In this document: positions 4,822 to 6,543 of the stretch, piece after piece
Layout: each line of letters opens with the position of its first letter
How positions within the stretch are numbered: the stretch's first letter is position 1
NCBI GenBank assembly: GCA_020851835.1
Contig: JADZBZ010000536.1
Coordinates: 1 to 6,543 of the forward strand
From: Acidobacteriota bacterium
GTDB taxonomy: Bacteria > Acidobacteriota > Vicinamibacteria > Vicinamibacterales > UBA2999
Length of the DNA stretch: 6,543 nt
Direction of reading: 5' to 3'
The notes under the pieces: generated by a model
Told to the model about the DNA's origin: nothing
Databases searched by the model: none
What the model saw: only the letters and a program-made list of their open reading frames with translations
Position numbers and translations under genes: made by a program

Positions 4822-5967
4822 ATGGTGAGAAGCACCTTCCTGCCGGCCCTCAACGAGGTCGAGCGGGCCAGCATCCACGAACGGCAGCCCCTGCCAGACG
4901 CGTACCTTGGCCTTTCGGACGACGAGATGGCCGCGCGCATCGCAGCCGCTCGCGCCACCCTCGGCGACCGCCTCGTCATCCTCGGCCACCACTACCAACG
5001 AGACGAGGTCATCCGCTTCGCCGACTACACCGGCGACTCCTTCAAGCTCGCGCGTGCCATCGCCCGGCACCCCGCAGCCGACTTCATCGTCTTCTGCGGA
5101 GTGCACTTCATGGCGGAGAGTGCCGACATCCTGGCGCTGCCGCACCAGCAGGTGATCCTGCCAGACCTGGCCGCCGGCTGCTCGATGGCCGACATGGCGT
5201 CGCCCGACCAACTGGCCGTGTGCTGGACCGAGCTGGAACAGATGGGGGTGGCCGGGCGCGTCGTGCCCGTGACCTACATCAATTCGGCGGCATCCATCAA
5301 GGCATTCGTCGGCGAACGCGGCGGCACGGTCTGCACGTCGTCGAACGCGGCGGCGACGCTGGAGTGGGCCTGGCGGCAAGGTGAGAAGGTGCTGTTCCTG
5401 CCGGACCAGCACCTGGGCCGGAACACCGCCTGGGCCGCGGGCGTGCCGCTCGACGAGATGGTGCTCTGGGATCCGGACGAGCCCTTCGGCAGCCTCACGC
5501 GCGAAGCGGTGGAACGGGCCCGCCTCATCCTCTGGAAGGGGCACTGCTCGGTCCACGAGCGCTTCACGGTGCGGCAGATCGAGGCCGTGCGGGCGGCCCA
5601 TCCCGGTGTGCGGGTCATTGTCCACCCCGAGGTGCCGTTCGACGTACTCCGCGCGGCCGATGACTTCGGATCGACCGAGCACATCCTGAAGACCGTGCGA
5701 GAGGCCCCGGACGGCACGACCTGGGCGGTGGGGACCGAGGTGCACCTCGTGCACCGGCTGGCCGGCGAGGTGGCGCCGGAGAAGACGGTGCTGTCGCTCG
5801 ACTCGATGGGCTGCTTGTGTTCGACGATGTTCCGCGTGTCGCCGAACCATCTGCTCTGGGTGCTCGAGGGACTGCTCGAAGGGCGCGCGCAGAACCGCAT
5901 CACCGTGCCCGAGCGCGACAAGAAGTTTGCGCGGATCGCGCTCGACAGGATGCTTACAATTACCTAG
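4822..5967 (+). CDS. nadA: Quinolinate synthase A
   Basis: A 381-residue cytosolic [4Fe-4S] enzyme that condenses iminoaspartate with dihydroxyacetone phosphate to quinolinate, the first pyridine-ring product of de novo NAD synthesis. Family motifs include LGHHYQRDEVIRFADYTGDS (54-73), FCGVHFMAES (91-100), PDLAAGCSMADM, TYINSAASIKA, CTSSNA, LPDQHLGRNT and HPEVPFDV. The three cluster cysteines are most likely Cys120 (AAGC), Cys242 (WKGHCSVHE) and Cys333 in the C-terminal GCLCSTMF, where Cys331 is an extra neighbour. Length matches the long NadA form, about 350-380 residues. ATG at 4822 follows GAGG at ten bases; GTG at 4825 is a less likely alternative. No nadB or nadC is visible. The Shine-Dalgarno of the following dismutase gene overlaps the stop codon here, suggesting coupled translation. 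The structured leader upstream may set expression. Confidence 0.95.
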   Translation: MVRSTFLPALNEVERASIHERQPLPDAYLGLSDDEMAARIAAARATLGDRLVILGHHYQRDEVIRFADYTGDSFKLARAIARHPAADFIVFCGVHFMAESADILALPHQQVILPDLAAGCSMADMASPDQLAVCWTELEQMGVAGRVVPVTYINSAASIKAFVGERGGTVCTSSNAAATLEWAWRQGEKVLFLPDQHLGRNTAWAAGVPLDEMVLWDPDEPFGSLTREAVERARLILWKGHCSVHERFTVRQIEAVRAAHPGVRVIVHPEVPFDVLRAADDFGSTEHILKTVREAPDGTTWAVGTEVHLVHRLAGEVAPEKTVLSLDSMGCLCSTMFRVSPNHLLWVLEGLLEGRAQNRITVPERDKKFARIALDRMLTIT

Positions 5968-5982
5968 AGGAGATCATTGCAC

Positions 5983-6543
5983 ATGGCCCATACATTGCCA
6001 GCCCTGCCGTATGACGCCGCGGCGCTCGAGCCGCACATCGACGCGCAGACGATGCAGATTCACCACGGGAAGCACCATCAGGCCTATGTCACGAACCTGA
6101 ACACCGCGCTCGACAAGCATCCCGAGTTGCACGACAAGAAGCTCGACGACCTGCTGAACGCCCTGTCGACCGTGCCGGAGGGCATCCGCACCGCCGTCCG
6201 CAACAACGGCGGCGGGCACTGGAACCACTCGATGTTCTGGAAGTTGATGGCCCCGAACGCGGGCGGCGCTCCGACGGGAGCCGTAGCCGAGGCCATCAAT
6301 GCGTCGTTTGGCACCTTCGACAAATTCAAGGAGCAGTTCCAGGCCGCCGGCATGGGCCGCTTCGGCAGCGGCTGGGCGTGGCTGCTCGACAGCGGCGGCA
6401 CGCTCGAGATTGTCAGCACGCCGAACCAGGACAATCCGCTGATGGACGGCAAGAAGGCCATTCTCGGCGTCGATGTCTGGGAGCACGCCTACTACCTCAA
6501 GTACCAGAACCGCCGCGGCGACTACCTCGCCGCGTTCTGGAAC
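5983..6543 (+). CDS. sodA: Superoxide dismutase, Mn type (C-terminus cut by right edge)
   Basis: The first 187 residues of an iron/manganese superoxide dismutase, usually about 200-205 residues, so only the C-terminal tail is missing. It converts superoxide to oxygen and hydrogen peroxide. All four metal ligands are visible: His27 (QIHHGKHH), His82 (GGGHWNHSMFW), Asp164 and His168 (GVDVWEHAYY). Gly78 and Gln149 (STPNQDNPLM) match the pattern of manganese enzymes; iron enzymes place the outer-sphere Gln in the earlier motif. Cambialistic activity cannot be excluded. No signal peptide, so it is cytosolic. ATG at 5983 follows GAGGAG (5967-5972) at ten bases; an in-frame TTG at 5977 is a less likely start. 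The Shine-Dalgarno overlaps the nadA stop and the gap is 15 bp, so it is very probably co-transcribed with nadA, an enzyme whose exposed [4Fe-4S] cluster is oxidant-sensitive. Confidence 0.95.
   Translation, partial: MAHTLPALPYDAAALEPHIDAQTMQIHHGKHHQAYVTNLNTALDKHPELHDKKLDDLLNALSTVPEGIRTAVRNNGGGHWNHSMFWKLMAPNAGGAPTGAVAEAINASFGTFDKFKEQFQAAGMGRFGSGWAWLLDSGGTLEIVSTPNQDNPLMDGKKAILGVDVWEHAYYLKYQNRRGDYLAAFWN

Noticed and set aside
4543..5850. Long open frame on the minus strand opposite nadA, 435 codons
   Set aside because: Antisense shadow of nadA and the mqnE end; the protein is His/Arg/Gly-rich with no motif.

Overview
The window is high-GC bacterial DNA with closely packed genes. It holds two divergent transcription units separated by a regulatory region of about 470 bp. 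Three things together suggest an Acidobacteriota-like genome (perhaps Vicinamibacteria): GC-rich codons, a TonB receptor carrying an N-terminal carboxypeptidase-regulatory-like domain, and a futalosine-pathway menaquinone gene. This is an inference from gene style, not a placement. I see no mobile element, CRISPR array, tRNA or rRNA.

Left half, minus strand (1-2845): a cobalamin uptake unit. A probable promoter (2818-2845) leads into a clear cobalamin riboswitch (about 2608-2818). A hairpin next to the ribosome binding site follows, then a BtuB-like outer-membrane receptor that starts at a GTG (2541). The next gene, a FecE/BtuD-type ABC ATPase, overlaps the end of the receptor and runs off the left edge. 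The reading frame of the receptor stays open back through the whole riboswitch, so a longest-ORF start would be wrong by 148 codons.

Right half, plus strand (3012-6543): yjbQ (UPF0047), mqnE (aminofutalosine synthase, radical SAM), nadA (quinolinate synthase, [4Fe-4S]) and a Mn-type superoxide dismutase cut by the right edge. yjbQ and mqnE are 56 bp apart. nadA and the dismutase are 15 bp apart, with the dismutase Shine-Dalgarno overlapping the nadA stop codon. Between mqnE and nadA lies a 128-bp leader that is unusually rich in structure: a hairpin ending in six Ts, a second long two-part inverted repeat, and a small hairpin with the nadA Shine-Dalgarno in its loop.

Taken together, the left unit brings in corrinoid under B12 feedback. 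The right unit makes NAD and menaquinone precursors with oxygen-sensitive iron-sulfur enzymes and places a superoxide scavenger beside them. The families are known. The part most worth a second look is the structured nadA leader: Acidobacteriota are known to carry NAD+-sensing riboswitches upstream of nadA, but this leader does not visibly match the consensus I remember.
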